DNA of 64,000 nucleotides from Carnobacterium alterfunditum DSM 5972 (GTDB taxonomy: Bacteria > Bacillota > Bacilli > Lactobacillales > Carnobacteriaceae). Under the pieces are notes generated by a model, which was not told the DNA's origin, did no database searches, and saw only the letters and a program-made list of their open reading frames with translations. A program made the translations under genes and the position numbers. This document shows positions 1 through 10,591 of this stretch, one piece after another; within the stretch, counting starts at the first letter, position 1, and each line of letters begins with the position of its first letter. The stretch spans positions 1,178,001 to 1,242,000 of the forward strand of contig NZ_JQLG01000004.1 of assembly GCF_000744115.1 (NCBI RefSeq). Direction: 5' to 3'.

Positions 1-375
1 AACAAGCGTTAGTTCGAGTAACTCAAAATAGAGAACTATTCTATTTGACTCCATGACTCATTAAGTCGTTCTTATTATTCGATTCTGATCTTAATCACCC
101 CTTATCTTTCTCAGTTAGCCCAAAATCAGAATAGTCATTAGTTTTAAAGCACATCCTATTTACTGTAACTTCTTATCTTGGTAAATTAATTCTATTTGTA
201 TGGATCAGAATAGATTCCAATACCTGTAACTATTGGTTTAATAGAGTCTCATGTATACTATTAATGAATAGAAAAGGTAACCAGAGACGTGTATTCGAAT
301 AAGCGATTATTAGAAAGAGCGAAAGATTCTTTTCTCTTTTTCCGTAAGTGATTGCATCTAAAGGAGGGGAATAGT
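1..375. other. Left-edge intergenic region, no gene seen
   Basis: AT-rich sequence with stop codons in all frames and no convincing reading frame with a ribosome binding site. An AAGGAGGGG Shine-Dalgarno for the following MFS gene lies at its right end. No RNA motif or repeat was recognised. Confidence 0.5.
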
Positions 376-1035
376 GTGGAACAACCGACAAATCAAACAG
401 GTTCAAATTGGCAACGGACAACTGTTTTATTTCTAAGTAGTCAAACAATCTCATTGTTTGGGTCTTCACTAGTCCAGTACGCAATTACGTGGTACCTTAC
501 TTTGAGAGAGCAATCAGGTGTGATCATGATGCTATCTGTCGTTTTTGGATTTCTGCCGACCTTCTTCTTGTCACCTTTTGCTGGAGTGTGGGCGGATCGC
601 TACGATCGTAAAAAACTTATTATTCTTTCAGATGCGGTCATTGCTATTTCAACCTTACTTTTGATTTTGTTATTTTTAAGCGGGGAAGGTTCAATATGGG
701 CCTTATTGATTGCTTCAGCTATTCGAGCTTTAGGTGCGGGAATTCAGACCCCAGCGGTTAGTGCGGTATTACCTCAAATAGTACCAAAAGATAAATTGAC
801 TAAAGTTAATGGATTCAATGGAAGTATTCAAGCCCTTACGATGTTAGCTTCACCGATGGCAAGTGGAGCATTATTAAACTTTGCTTCACTTGAAATTATT
901 TTCTTTATTGATGTTATTACAGCAATAGCGGCTATTATTATCTTAGCCTTTTTCTTGAAAATCCCTTCTCACAATAAGGCTACACAAGTTCAAGAAAATT
1001 CTTATTTAACTGACCTTAAATTGGGTTTTATGTAT

Positions 1036-2098
1036 CGTGGATTGTAAGATTAAGCTATACAAATAAAAAAGCCATTCGTGATACACTCTAATTGTATTTC
1101 CAACCATAGAAAACAAGGAGTGATCACAAATGACCTATACCCATATTACCATGGATGAACTAGTGATGATAGAAGCTTATTACCATCAAGGTATTCCAGT
1201 TGCTAAAATAGCTGCTTACTTGAATCGTACTCGAACACCGATTAATAATGTTATCAGGTTCTTCAGAGCAGGACATACAGCTTTCGAGTATTACCTACGG
1301 TATAAGAAAAACAAGAAGCAGTGTGGACGCGAAAAAGTTGTTTTACCAGAAGAACAACATCTTTATATCAAGGAAAAAGTAGCTGAAGGCTGGACGCCTG
1401 ATGTCATTATTGGCCGTAAAGAAATGACAATAGACTGTTCCGTACGAACACTTTATAGACAATTTAAAGAAAAAACATTCGATGAAGCTACCCTTCCAAT
1501 GAAAGGGAAAAGAAAGCCTAACGGACATCAAGAACGTAGAGGTAGACAAGCTTATAAACGAAATATCTCTGAAAGAATAATAGATTATCCAACATTTAAA
1601 GAAGAATTTGGTCATATCGAAGGAGATACCATTGTAGGTGTCCGCCACAAAAGTGCGGTCATTACTCTAGTAGAGATTTTATCGAAAGCTATCATTACCT
1701 TAAAGCCCAAAGGGCGTAAAGCCTGCGACATTGAGAGTGCTATGAATCAATGGTTCCAATCCATACCAAAAAAATTATTCAAATCCATTACTTTTGATTG
1801 CGGTAAGGAGTTCTCCAACTGGAAATCTTTGTGCAACCAGCATGATGTCGCTATCTACTTCGCTGACCCTGGAACGCCTTCACAACGAGCTTTAAACGAG
1901 AATTCTAATGGGCTTCTTCGAAAAGATGGATTGCCAAAAGAAATGGATTTCAACGAAGTTGATCAGGCTTTCGTATCGTCTGTTGCACACAAACGGAATA
2001 TAATTCCAAGAAAGTCATTAAATTACCAAACACCGCTGGAAGTTTTTATGAGTTACATGGATGAAGATATTTTGTATAGCTTAATTTGACAAATCAGA
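1036..2098 (+). mobile_element. IS30-family insertion sequence, copy 1
   Basis: Complete element of 1063 bp with imperfect terminal inverted repeats of about 28 bp. The left end begins CGTGGATTGTAAG and the right end, read inward, TCTGATTTGTCAA; both then share ATTAAGCTATACAAA. It is flanked by a 3-bp direct repeat TAT, as expected for IS30-family target duplications of 2-3 bp. It carries one transposase gene whose stop codon lies inside the right repeat. It equals the copy at 12579-13641 except for one base (C at 1786, A at 13329), a silent change in a serine codon. The ends were set by comparing the two copies. Confidence 0.93.
1130..2089 (+). CDS. IS30-family transposase (copy 1)
   Basis: DDE transposase of 319 residues that moves the IS30 element. 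The N-terminus (about residues 1-50) is a helix-turn-helix of the IS30 type. The integrase-like core has the acidic triad in HIEGDTIVG (D about 167), FDCGKEF (D about 225) and LNENSNGLLRKDG (E about 258). ATG 1130 follows AAGGAG with normal spacing. Length is usual for the family. Product is identical to the one at 12673. It reads in the same direction as the MFS gene it interrupts, so it may be transcribed from that gene's promoter as well as its own. Confidence 0.95.
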   Translation: MTYTHITMDELVMIEAYYHQGIPVAKIAAYLNRTRTPINNVIRFFRAGHTAFEYYLRYKKNKKQCGREKVVLPEEQHLYIKEKVAEGWTPDVIIGRKEMTIDCSVRTLYRQFKEKTFDEATLPMKGKRKPNGHQERRGRQAYKRNISERIIDYPTFKEEFGHIEGDTIVGVRHKSAVITLVEILSKAIITLKPKGRKACDIESAMNQWFQSIPKKLFKSITFDCGKEFSNWKSLCNQHDVAIYFADPGTPSQRALNENSNGLLRKDGLPKEMDFNEVDQAFVSSVAHKRNIIPRKSLNYQTPLEVFMSYMDEDILYSLI

Positions 2099-2838
2099 TA
2101 TATTAAAAATCAAGAATTTTTAAAGAAGCTATATAGTTATTTCTCGCTAGCTTATTTACTGGCAGCTCCAGTTTCTTTCTTGACACCTCTACAAGTGACA
2201 CGTAACTATGGCGGCGATGTATGGAGGTTAACTATGATCGAAGTAGCTTTTTCAACAGGTATGATCATTGGAGGCTTGATAGTCGCTTTTTGGGGAGGGT
2301 TTAAGAATCGAATACATTCGATTGCGTTTGCTATTCTAATGATGGGAGTCTGTACAGTTCTTTTAGGAGTGATTCTTAATTTTTGGTACTACTCTCTTAT
2401 TATGGCTTTATTTGGTATGGTAATACCATTATTAAGTGCATCAACGATCGTGTTACTTCAGGAGAAAGTACCAGAAGACTATTTAGGAAGAGTGTTTGGA
2501 GTGGAAACAATGATTGCTACAGCAATGATGCCATTAGGAATGGTGCTTTTTGGTCCATTGGCGGATCTAGTCCGGATCGAGTGGCTTCTCTTAGTCTCTG
2601 GCCTACTCCTCTTTATCGTGACGTTATTTATGTTTAATGATAAACAACTTTTGAAATCAGGGGAACCAAAAGAGAATGATCAGTAGTTTTTTATCAATGA
2701 GGTCTAGGAAGATAGTGTGCCAAAAGGGGTACACTTAAATATGCAGCAATCTTTTAGCAAAGGGTGCAATACGATGAATAAAGCTTTATACTATATAATA
2801 GTTAACAATTTGAGAAAGTCTTTGGAGGGTAAAATAAG

Positions 2839-3369
2839 ATGAATAATAACGATCGATTAGTAAGACTAAGATACGCTTTAGATATTAAAGATAAAGAGAT
2901 GGTAGAGATCTTTAAATTAGGCGGATTAGAAATAACAAAAGAAGATATCAAAAAAATGTTGGATAAATCAAAAAAACAAAATTCTGATAATGCAAAAGAA
3001 AATGATTTCCAAGAAAATGAGTATGTAAAAAACTGCTCTAATCAAACATTAGAATCTTTTTTAAATGGTTTGATCATATTCAAAAGAGGCAAAAAAGAAT
3101 CAGCAGTCAATGAACCAGAAAAAAAAGCGCCAATGATGATAACGAATGAAAATGTGAATAATATGTTGCTTAAAAAAATTAAAATAGCTCTTTCCCTTAC
3201 GAGTGAAGATATGTTAGGTATTTTAGGAAATGCGGGAGTCGAAATATCAAAAAGTGAATTAAGTGCAGTCTTTAGAAAAGAAGGACATCGAAATTACAAA
3301 GAATGCGGTGATCGATACGCTAGAAACTTTTTGAAAGGCTTAGCTATAGCATGGCGTGAAGAGTCTTGA
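2839..3369 (+). CDS. DUF1456 (YehS-like) protein
   Basis: Protein of 176 residues with two related halves of about 70 residues each (about 1-75 and 100-170). Both open with an N-x-x-L-L/R-x-x-x-A-L pattern (NDRLVRLRYALDI and NNMLLKKIKIALSL) and end near F-L-x-G-L (ESFLNGLIIF and RNFLKGLAIAW). This duplicated layout is that of the YehS/DUF1456 family, small cytosolic proteins of unknown function. A lysine-rich linker joins the halves. ATG 2839 follows TTGGAGGG. A TATAAT at 2794-2799 may be the -10 box, but no good -35 is seen. It stands alone between the MFS pseudogene and the DUF1846 pseudogene. Confidence 0.85.
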   Translation: MNNNDRLVRLRYALDIKDKEMVEIFKLGGLEITKEDIKKMLDKSKKQNSDNAKENDFQENEYVKNCSNQTLESFLNGLIIFKRGKKESAVNEPEKKAPMMITNENVNNMLLKKIKIALSLTSEDMLGILGNAGVEISKSELSAVFRKEGHRNYKECGDRYARNFLKGLAIAWREES

Positions 3370-3657
3370 TGAATATTAATAGGCTGTAAGGCCGTATTGA
3401 TATCTTCTACAGCTTAATTTGATAAAGCAAAACTAAAAAAAGATTCTTCAAGAAAATAGATTGATAATAAAAAATAAACCACTATAATTGAAAAGAATAT
3501 AAAAAAATGCGTTAGATTTAGGCAACATGTAGGCAAACTTATTTATTCTTAATAGTAGAACCAAAATAAAAACCGTTAGTACGACAAAAATCGTCTAACT
3601 TTTTTTTGTTTAAAAGGATAGCTGCTAAAATCTAGCAACTATATAGGAGGAAAGCAT
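3370..3657. other. Intergenic region with terminator-like hairpin
   Basis: No gene. A short hairpin, GTTAGTACGA with TCGTCTAAC around a CAAAAA loop, followed by eight T residues (about 3567-3608), could terminate transcription from the DUF1456 gene or act as a leader terminator for the DUF1846 locus. An AGGAGG at 3646-3651 serves the latter. Confidence 0.5.
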
Positions 3658-5165
3658 ATTAAAAAAGTAGGGTTTGATCCACAAAAATATATTGAAGAAC
3701 AATCAAAATATATCCTTGAACGAGTAAATGATTACGATAAATTATATCTTGAATTTGGTGGAAAACTTATTGGGGACAAGCATGCTAAGCGTGTATTGCC
3801 AGGGTTTGATGAGAATGCCAAAATCAAATTATTGCAAAAATTGAAAGATCAGGCTGAAATCATTATTTGTGTGTATGCTGGAGATATCGAACGCAATAAA
3901 ATTCGCGGCGATTATGGCATTACTTATGATATGGATGTTTTAAGATTGATTGATGAACTAAGAGGATATGGTCTAGAAGTAAATAGTGTAGTGATCACTC
4001 GATATAATGGTCAGCCTTCCACAAAACTCTTTATCAATAAGCTAGAAAGAAGAGATATCAAAGCTTCACGCATGCTGCAATCGAAGGATACCCATCAGCT
4101 ATCGAAACAATTGTAAGTGAAGAAGGATTTGCTAAAAATGAGTACATTCCAACAACGAAACCAATTGTTGTTGTTACAGCGCCAGGTCCTGGAAGTGGGA
4201 AATTAGCAACGTGTTTAAATCAGCTTTACCATGAGCGCCATCAAGGGAAAACAGCTGGTTATTCAAAATTTGAAACTTTCCCAGTTTGGAATGTACCATT
4301 GAAACATCCGCTTAACATTGCTTATGAAGCGGCTACGGTAGATTTGAAAGATGTAAATATGATCGATAATTTTCACTTTGAAAAATACAATCAAGTAGCG
4401 ATCAACTACAACCGTGATCTTGAAACATTCCCAGTTATTAAAAAAATCATTGAAAAAATTACTGGAAAAGAATCAGTATACCAATCTCCGACAGATATGG
4501 GTGTTAATCGTGTAGGATTTGGTATTATTGATGATGAATTTATTAAAGACGCCTCTAAACAAGAAATCATTCGTAGAAGCTTTTCGACAGAGTGTGATTT
4601 TAAAAAAGGGCTAATAGATGAAGAAATTTTAAACCATATGAAATTGATCATGGAAGAAGTCGAACTGAAAAAAGAAGATAGAGTACCAGTGGCGCCAGCT
4701 CGTAGATATGCTGAACAGATAAGAGAACATTCTGAAGCGACTGACATGCCAGCGGTTATCGCATTCGAAATGCCAGATGGCCAAATTGTAACGGGCAGAA
4801 CGACTGCTTTAATGGATTCGTGTTCTGCAGCCATTTTAAATTCGATCAAGGTTTTGGCTCATATTTCAGATGAGATCCATTTATTATCGCCAAATATTTT
4901 AGAAACGATCCAAAAACTTAAAGTGAATGATCTTCACAGTAAAATGGCAGCGTTGAATGCAAATGAAGTTCTGATTGCTCTTGCGATAAGTGCAGTCACT
5001 AATCCAACAGCTCAATTAGCCTACAATAAATTATCGGAGTTGCAAGATGTTCAAGCACACTCAACTGTAATGCTGAATAAAGATGATGAACAAACCCTTC
5101 GTAAATTAGGCCTAGATATCACGTGTGATCCATTTTATCCATCAGAGAATTTGTATTACGTTTAA
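3658..5165 (+). pseudogene. DUF1846 protein, ATT start and -1 frameshift
   Basis: Remnant of a DUF1846-family gene, a conserved Firmicute protein of about 500 residues and unclear function. The expected N-terminus (M)[14 protein letters not shown] begins at 3658, seven bases after AGGAGG, but the codon there is ATT. The frame runs to about 4070, where TCACGCATGCTGCA lacks one C needed for the family sequence [11 protein letters not shown]. The original frame stops at 4114-4116. The remainder continues in the next frame from HAAIEGYP through the conserved [19 protein letters not shown] and [14 protein letters not shown] to the stop at 5163-5165. With one base restored the protein is 502 residues, full family length. 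Either a recent mutation or a base lost in sequencing could explain the shift; the missing ATG makes real decay more likely. Confidence 0.85.
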
Positions 5166-5170
5166 ATCAA

Positions 5171-5209
5171 AAAAGGGAATTGAGATCTTTATCTCAATTC
5201 CCTTTTTTT
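5171..5209 (+). terminator. Terminator after DUF1846 locus
   Basis: Perfect 12-bp stem (GGGAATTGAGAT with ATCTCAATTCCC) around a four-base loop, followed by seven T residues. Confidence 0.9.
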
Positions 5210-5255
5210 GGTTTAAAAAATAGTGAAGTAGAGGAGGGTGTGCAGCACTTGGAAT

Positions 5256-5302
5256 GTAAGCGTTACGTTTCTGTTGCGATAGATGATTAGATTCTATATA
5301 AT
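5256..5302 (+). promoter_or_regulatory. Promoter and palindrome before salvage operon
   Basis: TTGCGA (5274-5279), a 17-base spacer and TATAAT (5297-5302) make a good sigma-A promoter for the operon that follows. Eight bases upstream of the -35 is the palindrome GTAAGCGTTAC (5256-5266). It resembles both a Zur core (GTAA-N3-TTAC) and an incomplete cre site, so a repressor or activator may bind there. Which one is not decided. Confidence 0.5.
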
Positions 5303-5374
5303 TAATTTAAAGTGACAGAAAAATGAGTTTTTAATGTGAATTTTTCTGTTATAAAAAAAGAAATGAGGATGAAC

Positions 5375-6169
5375 ATGGATTGGGATAAGGAAATACACGT
5401 TTTAGCAACTAAATTTGCACCTTTTATTGAAAGTGGGATCTATATCCATGATGGAACGCAAAAATTAGCTAGTAGAAATGAAGAAGAGTTATTTCCTGCT
5501 ACAAGCATCATCAAGCTTCCAATCTATCTTTATTATTATGAACAAGCCATTCAAGGGAACCTTGATTTAATGCATAAAATAAAAGTTTCAAAGACCGGTC
5601 GTGCAAATGGATCTGGAGTATTACACATTTTGACGTCTATTGAGGAATGGAGTATTGAAGAACTTCTGCAATTGATGATTGCTGTTTCCGATAATGAAGC
5701 TACTAATCGGTTGATTTATTATGCGGGATTAGAAAGTATACAGACGTGGATAAAAACAAAGAAGTGGGGTAAAAGAATAGCTTTAAGGCGGTACTTAATG
5801 GATTATGAATCTGGTTTAGTCAATGAGATCTCACCGCGAGGAGCCTTGGAGATTTTAAAAGAAATCATCGAGCTAGGAAACAAGCATCCAACGGTGAAAG
5901 ATCAAATAGAAAAACCTTTTTTGTTGCAACAGTTTCGAACCGGGCTGCCAGGTTACTTGGATGAAAGAGCGATCCCTAATTTAGAAATGCTAAACAAAAC
6001 TGGTGAAGACAACGGGATCCGTCACGATGTTGGATTGTTCAGATATAAAGATCAAACTGTTTTTATTGCTGCATTAAACAAAGACGTGAAAGAAGAAGCA
6101 AAGGCAATAGAATGGATGGAAGAGTTAGGGAAATTAGTATTTGAATTTTTAACAGAGGAGACTGACTGA
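5375..6169 (+). CDS. Class A beta-lactamase-fold serine hydrolase
   Basis: Serine hydrolase of 264 residues with the class A beta-lactamase fold. The three active-site motifs are present: S44-I-I-K47 (in FPATSIIKLP), S105-D-N107 and K208-T-G210. No signal peptide is visible, so the protein probably works in the cytoplasm and is unlikely to be a secreted antibiotic-resistance enzyme. It is the first gene of a run with an NlpC/P60 peptidase and an OppA-like binding protein, all in one direction with 40-60 bp gaps. This suggests it cuts or transfers peptides derived from peptidoglycan. Start ATG 5375 was chosen for the GAGG six bases upstream; a GTG at 5336 is also open. The beta-lactamase fold is well supported; the substrate is inferred from context. 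Confidence 0.82.
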   Translation: MDWDKEIHVLATKFAPFIESGIYIHDGTQKLASRNEEELFPATSIIKLPIYLYYYEQAIQGNLDLMHKIKVSKTGRANGSGVLHILTSIEEWSIEELLQLMIAVSDNEATNRLIYYAGLESIQTWIKTKKWGKRIALRRYLMDYESGLVNEISPRGALEILKEIIELGNKHPTVKDQIEKPFLLQQFRTGLPGYLDERAIPNLEMLNKTGEDNGIRHDVGLFRYKDQTVFIAALNKDVKEEAKAIEWMEELGKLVFEFLTEETD

Positions 6170-6226
6170 ATAATAGCTTTCTTGCTAGTTAAAGTAAAAA
6201 GTCGGTGGTAAGGAGAGAGTGGATAA

Positions 6227-7114
6227 ATGAGAAATATGGTCAATACGACAACAACTTTTTTATGGTCAAAAAATGAATACCATCCTATTCAGGAGAAACT
6301 GCTAACACAAAATAGAAAAGAAAATTTTTATACCTTATCAGATGGGGACGCACTAAAACTATATGAGGATCGTTTAGTAGATTCGGAACTGCTTTATGGT
6401 GATATTGTTGAAGTAATTGAAATTATTGGAACATTTGCTAAAGTAACCGTCCCAAAACAAGCTTATAAAAATGATCCTAATGGATATCCAGGCTGGGTAA
6501 TAGCTAAAGACCTTACCGCTGTGCCAGATGGCTGGTCAGAAGCATTAAAACAGGTTGCTGTTAGTCGGTCAACGGCAAAAATTAGTTTTATAAGTGAAAC
6601 AAAAACGTCTCAAGTAGTTTCTATTGGTACAATTTTAACTGTATTAGAAGCTACAGCTAAACAATATAAAGTCCTTACACCAGATGGTATTGGTTTTATA
6701 GCAGAAAGTGATGCTCGCATAATCGGGGACTTACCAGTAAATGCTGTTGAACAAATGATTAATAGCGCAAAATCTTTTTTAGATTTGAGATATGTATGGG
6801 CGGGAACAAGTGCAGCCGGATTTGATTGTTCCGGATTTGTGTATACATTGTTTCGAACCTTTGGCATTTGGTTGAGCCGGGATGCTCAAGAGCAAGTATT
6901 TGAAGGGGAAGTTCACACTTATGAGGAAGCAATTCCAGGCGATTTATTGTTTTTCGCTTATCAAGAAGGTAATGGAGAAGTTCACCATGTAGGAATTTAT
7001 TTAGGGGATGATCAAATGATCCATTCACAAACTCCTGGATCAAAAGTAATGGTCACTAAGCTTGAAGGAACAAAGTACCAGAAGGAGTTATGTGCTGTGA
7101 GGCGTTTTTTTTAA
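6227..7114 (+). CDS. NlpC/P60 gamma-D-glutamyl endopeptidase, YkfC-like
   Basis: Peptidase of 295 residues. The N-terminal two thirds look like two SH3b domains (about residues 35-100 and 105-170). The C-terminal NlpC/P60 domain has the catalytic cysteine C201 in AGFDCSGF and the histidine H254 in VHHVGIYLG. The layout matches B. subtilis YkfC, a cytoplasmic enzyme that cuts the gamma-D-Glu-diamino acid bond in wall-derived peptides. As in YkfC no signal peptide is seen, against a role as a secreted autolysin. ATG 6227 follows AAGGAGAG. It lies 57 bp after the serine hydrolase gene and 41 bp before the oppA-like gene, suggesting one operon for muropeptide salvage. Confidence 0.85.
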   Translation: MRNMVNTTTTFLWSKNEYHPIQEKLLTQNRKENFYTLSDGDALKLYEDRLVDSELLYGDIVEVIEIIGTFAKVTVPKQAYKNDPNGYPGWVIAKDLTAVPDGWSEALKQVAVSRSTAKISFISETKTSQVVSIGTILTVLEATAKQYKVLTPDGIGFIAESDARIIGDLPVNAVEQMINSAKSFLDLRYVWAGTSAAGFDCSGFVYTLFRTFGIWLSRDAQEQVFEGEVHTYEEAIPGDLLFFAYQEGNGEVHHVGIYLGDDQMIHSQTPGSKVMVTKLEGTKYQKELCAVRRFF

Positions 7115-7155
7115 AGGGGTATAAAAATAAAAAAAATATGAGAGGGTGATAATAA

Positions 7156-8829
7156 ATGAAAAATCAAATAAAAGGCTTGGGTATACTTAGTTTAACAGTG
7201 TTATTAACAGCATGTGGGGGTGCGGATCCTGAAGGGTCTTCAACTGCGAACTCTTCTGCTGATGGCGAGAAAAAGCTAGCTGATACACAAGAATTACGTT
7301 TAACAGCTTCCTCAGAAATTCCTTCTATGGATACAGCTTTAGCAACTGATTTAACAAGTTTTACCGTTATGAATAATGTTTTTGAAGGGTTGTATGTTTT
7401 AGGACCAGATTCTGAGCCTGTTTTAGGTGTGGCAGCTGAAGAACCTATCATCAGTGAAGATGGAAAAACGTATACCTTTAAGATACGTGAAGACGCTGTT
7501 TGGTCTAATGGAGAAGCTGTTACAGCAGATGATTTTGTCTATGCTTGGCAAAAAGTCGTGGCACCGGAAACAGCAAGCGGATATGCCTATATGTTTGACG
7601 GCTTGATCCAAAATGCTACTGAAGTTATAAATGATGAATTAGATCCAACGGAGTTAGGTGTTAAAGCAATCAATGCTACTGATTTAGAGATTACATTGGT
7701 GCAGCCAACACCTTATTTTGATCAGTTATTGACGTTGCCTTTTTTCTTTCCCCAAAATAAAGTTTTTGCCCAAGAACAAGGCGATGAGTATGGGAGCACA
7801 CATGAAAATTTGATTTATAATGGTCCATTTGTATTAAAAGGATGGGATCAAGCAAGCAGTATGGGATGGACATTTGAAAAGAATGAAGACTATTGGGATG
7901 CTGAATCGGTTATTTTGGATACAATAACCGTTGATGTAATCAAAGAAGTTACCACGGAGTTAAATTTATATGAAAATGAGGATACCGACATTGCCTTTTT
8001 ATCAGGAAATTTTGTCTCTCAATATATTGAAGACCCTAATTTTCATTCATCATTGAATGCGACAACTTTTTACATTGAAATGAATAACTTAAATAACGAA
8101 GAATCAACGGAATTAAGCAATGGGAATATCCGATTAGCTATCGCCTCTGCTATTGATAAAGAAGGCTACACGAAGAGTGTCTTGCAAGATGGATCAGAGC
8201 CGATTGATGGATTTGTTCCAGCCGGTTTAGCAAGTAATCCAGGAACAGATACAGATTATCGTGAAGATGCTGGGGATCTATTAACTTATGATTTAGAAAA
8301 AGCTGAAAAAGCTTGGGAAACGGGGCTATCAGAATTAGGTACGGACAGTATCGAGTTAGAATTGATTACCTCAGATACAGAAGATTCAAAACGATTGGCA
8401 GAATATTTACAGGATCAATTACAAAAAAATTTACCAGGTTTGACTGTTAAGTTGAGAAGTATGCCATTCAGTATGAAATTGGAAACAGTTCGTGCAGGCG
8501 ACTATGATATGGCTGTTAATTCATGGATTGCTGACTTTGCAGATCCAATCAATTATGTAGAACGTTTTGATACAGACATCAATCGTATGAATTATTCGAA
8601 TACAGAGGTAGATGCTTTAGTAGACAAAGCAAAAGCAACTTATGATGATGACGAAGCGCGCTGGGAAACATTAGTTGAAATTGAACAAGTTGCTTTAGGT
8701 GAAGATGCAGCTCTTGCACCATTATATCAATCAGCGGATTCATATCTATTAAATCCAAATGTTGAAGATTTTTACAAACGTGTTTTCGGTCCAGATAGTT
8801 ATAAATGGACCTGGATAGAAGCTAAATAA
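7156..8829 (+). CDS. Peptide-binding lipoprotein, OppA/MppA family
   Basis: Extracytoplasmic solute-binding protein of 557 residues (family 5). It has a lipoprotein signal with lipobox LLTAC and lipidated C20, then an acidic serine-rich linker. Family features are the early EIPSMDTALATD stretch and the YTFKIREDAVWSNGEAVTADDFVYAW segment (about residues 107-132; the latter is the SBP_bac_5 signature region). No permease or ATPase gene follows, so it presumably feeds an Opp system encoded elsewhere. Directly behind the NlpC/P60 and serine hydrolase genes it is best read as a receptor for wall peptides, like MppA; that specificity is inferred. No terminator is obvious before the glpK cre site. 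Confidence 0.87.
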   Translation: MKNQIKGLGILSLTVLLTACGGADPEGSSTANSSADGEKKLADTQELRLTASSEIPSMDTALATDLTSFTVMNNVFEGLYVLGPDSEPVLGVAAEEPIISEDGKTYTFKIREDAVWSNGEAVTADDFVYAWQKVVAPETASGYAYMFDGLIQNATEVINDELDPTELGVKAINATDLEITLVQPTPYFDQLLTLPFFFPQNKVFAQEQGDEYGSTHENLIYNGPFVLKGWDQASSMGWTFEKNEDYWDAESVILDTITVDVIKEVTTELNLYENEDTDIAFLSGNFVSQYIEDPNFHSSLNATTFYIEMNNLNNEESTELSNGNIRLAIASAIDKEGYTKSVLQDGSEPIDGFVPAGLASNPGTDTDYREDAGDLLTYDLEKAEKAWETGLSELGTDSIELELITSDTEDSKRLAEYLQDQLQKNLPGLTVKLRSMPFSMKLETVRAGDYDMAVNSWIADFADPINYVERFDTDINRMNYSNTEVDALVDKAKATYDDDEARWETLVEIEQVALGEDAALAPLYQSADSYLLNPNVEDFYKRVFGPDSYKWTWIEAK

Positions 8830-8840
8830 ATGAATAATAA

Positions 8841-10484
<1,644 letters not shown>

Positions 10485-10512
10485 TTTGAAGGGTTTTTGA
10501 TTATGTAGAGAA

Positions 10513-10535
10513 AAAAGAGTCTATTCCATGTTGAT
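10513..10535 (+). terminator. 5' arm of glpK terminator, split by IS3 element
   Basis: AGAGTCTATTCCA preceded by A residues is the left arm of a hairpin. Its exact complement TGGAATAGACTCT followed by eight T residues is completed at 12019-12035, on the far side of the IS3 element. With the element removed, the two arms pair over 13 bp around the loop TGTTGA, a strong intrinsic terminator. Confidence 0.85.
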
Positions 10536-10591
10536 GGAGGTAGCGACCCCCAAAAGTTAGAGTGAAATCTAAACTTTTGGGGGTTGTTTTT

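Larger units (their letters stand above)
376..2686 (+). pseudogene. MFS drug/solute efflux transporter interrupted by IS30 element
   Basis: Major facilitator superfamily permease, probably a proton-driven exporter of the MefE/LmrP type. The N-terminal part (376-1035, 220 codons) starts at GTG 376 behind AAGGAGGGG. It shows several membrane segments and the loop motif ADRYDRKKL (residues about 76-84) typical of the TM2-TM3 loop. The C-terminal part resumes at 2102 and ends at 2686 (195 codons including stop). Between them lies a complete IS30-family element flanked by the 3-bp duplication TAT (1033-1035 and 2099-2101). Removing the element and one TAT restores one open frame of 414 residues with no other lesion, the normal size for the family. 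So the gene was intact until a recent insertion, and a precise excision would repair it. The N-terminal half alone has about six membrane segments and is probably not functional. The substrate cannot be told from the sequence. Confidence 0.9.

Noticed and set aside
1343-1648. Minus-strand frame of 101 codons within the IS30 transposase (also at 12886-13191)
   Set aside because: It is a shadow of the transposase gene, without ribosome binding site or recognisable family.
5375-6169. Beta-lactam resistance gene
   Set aside because: No signal peptide and operon context of wall peptide salvage; the fold alone does not show resistance.
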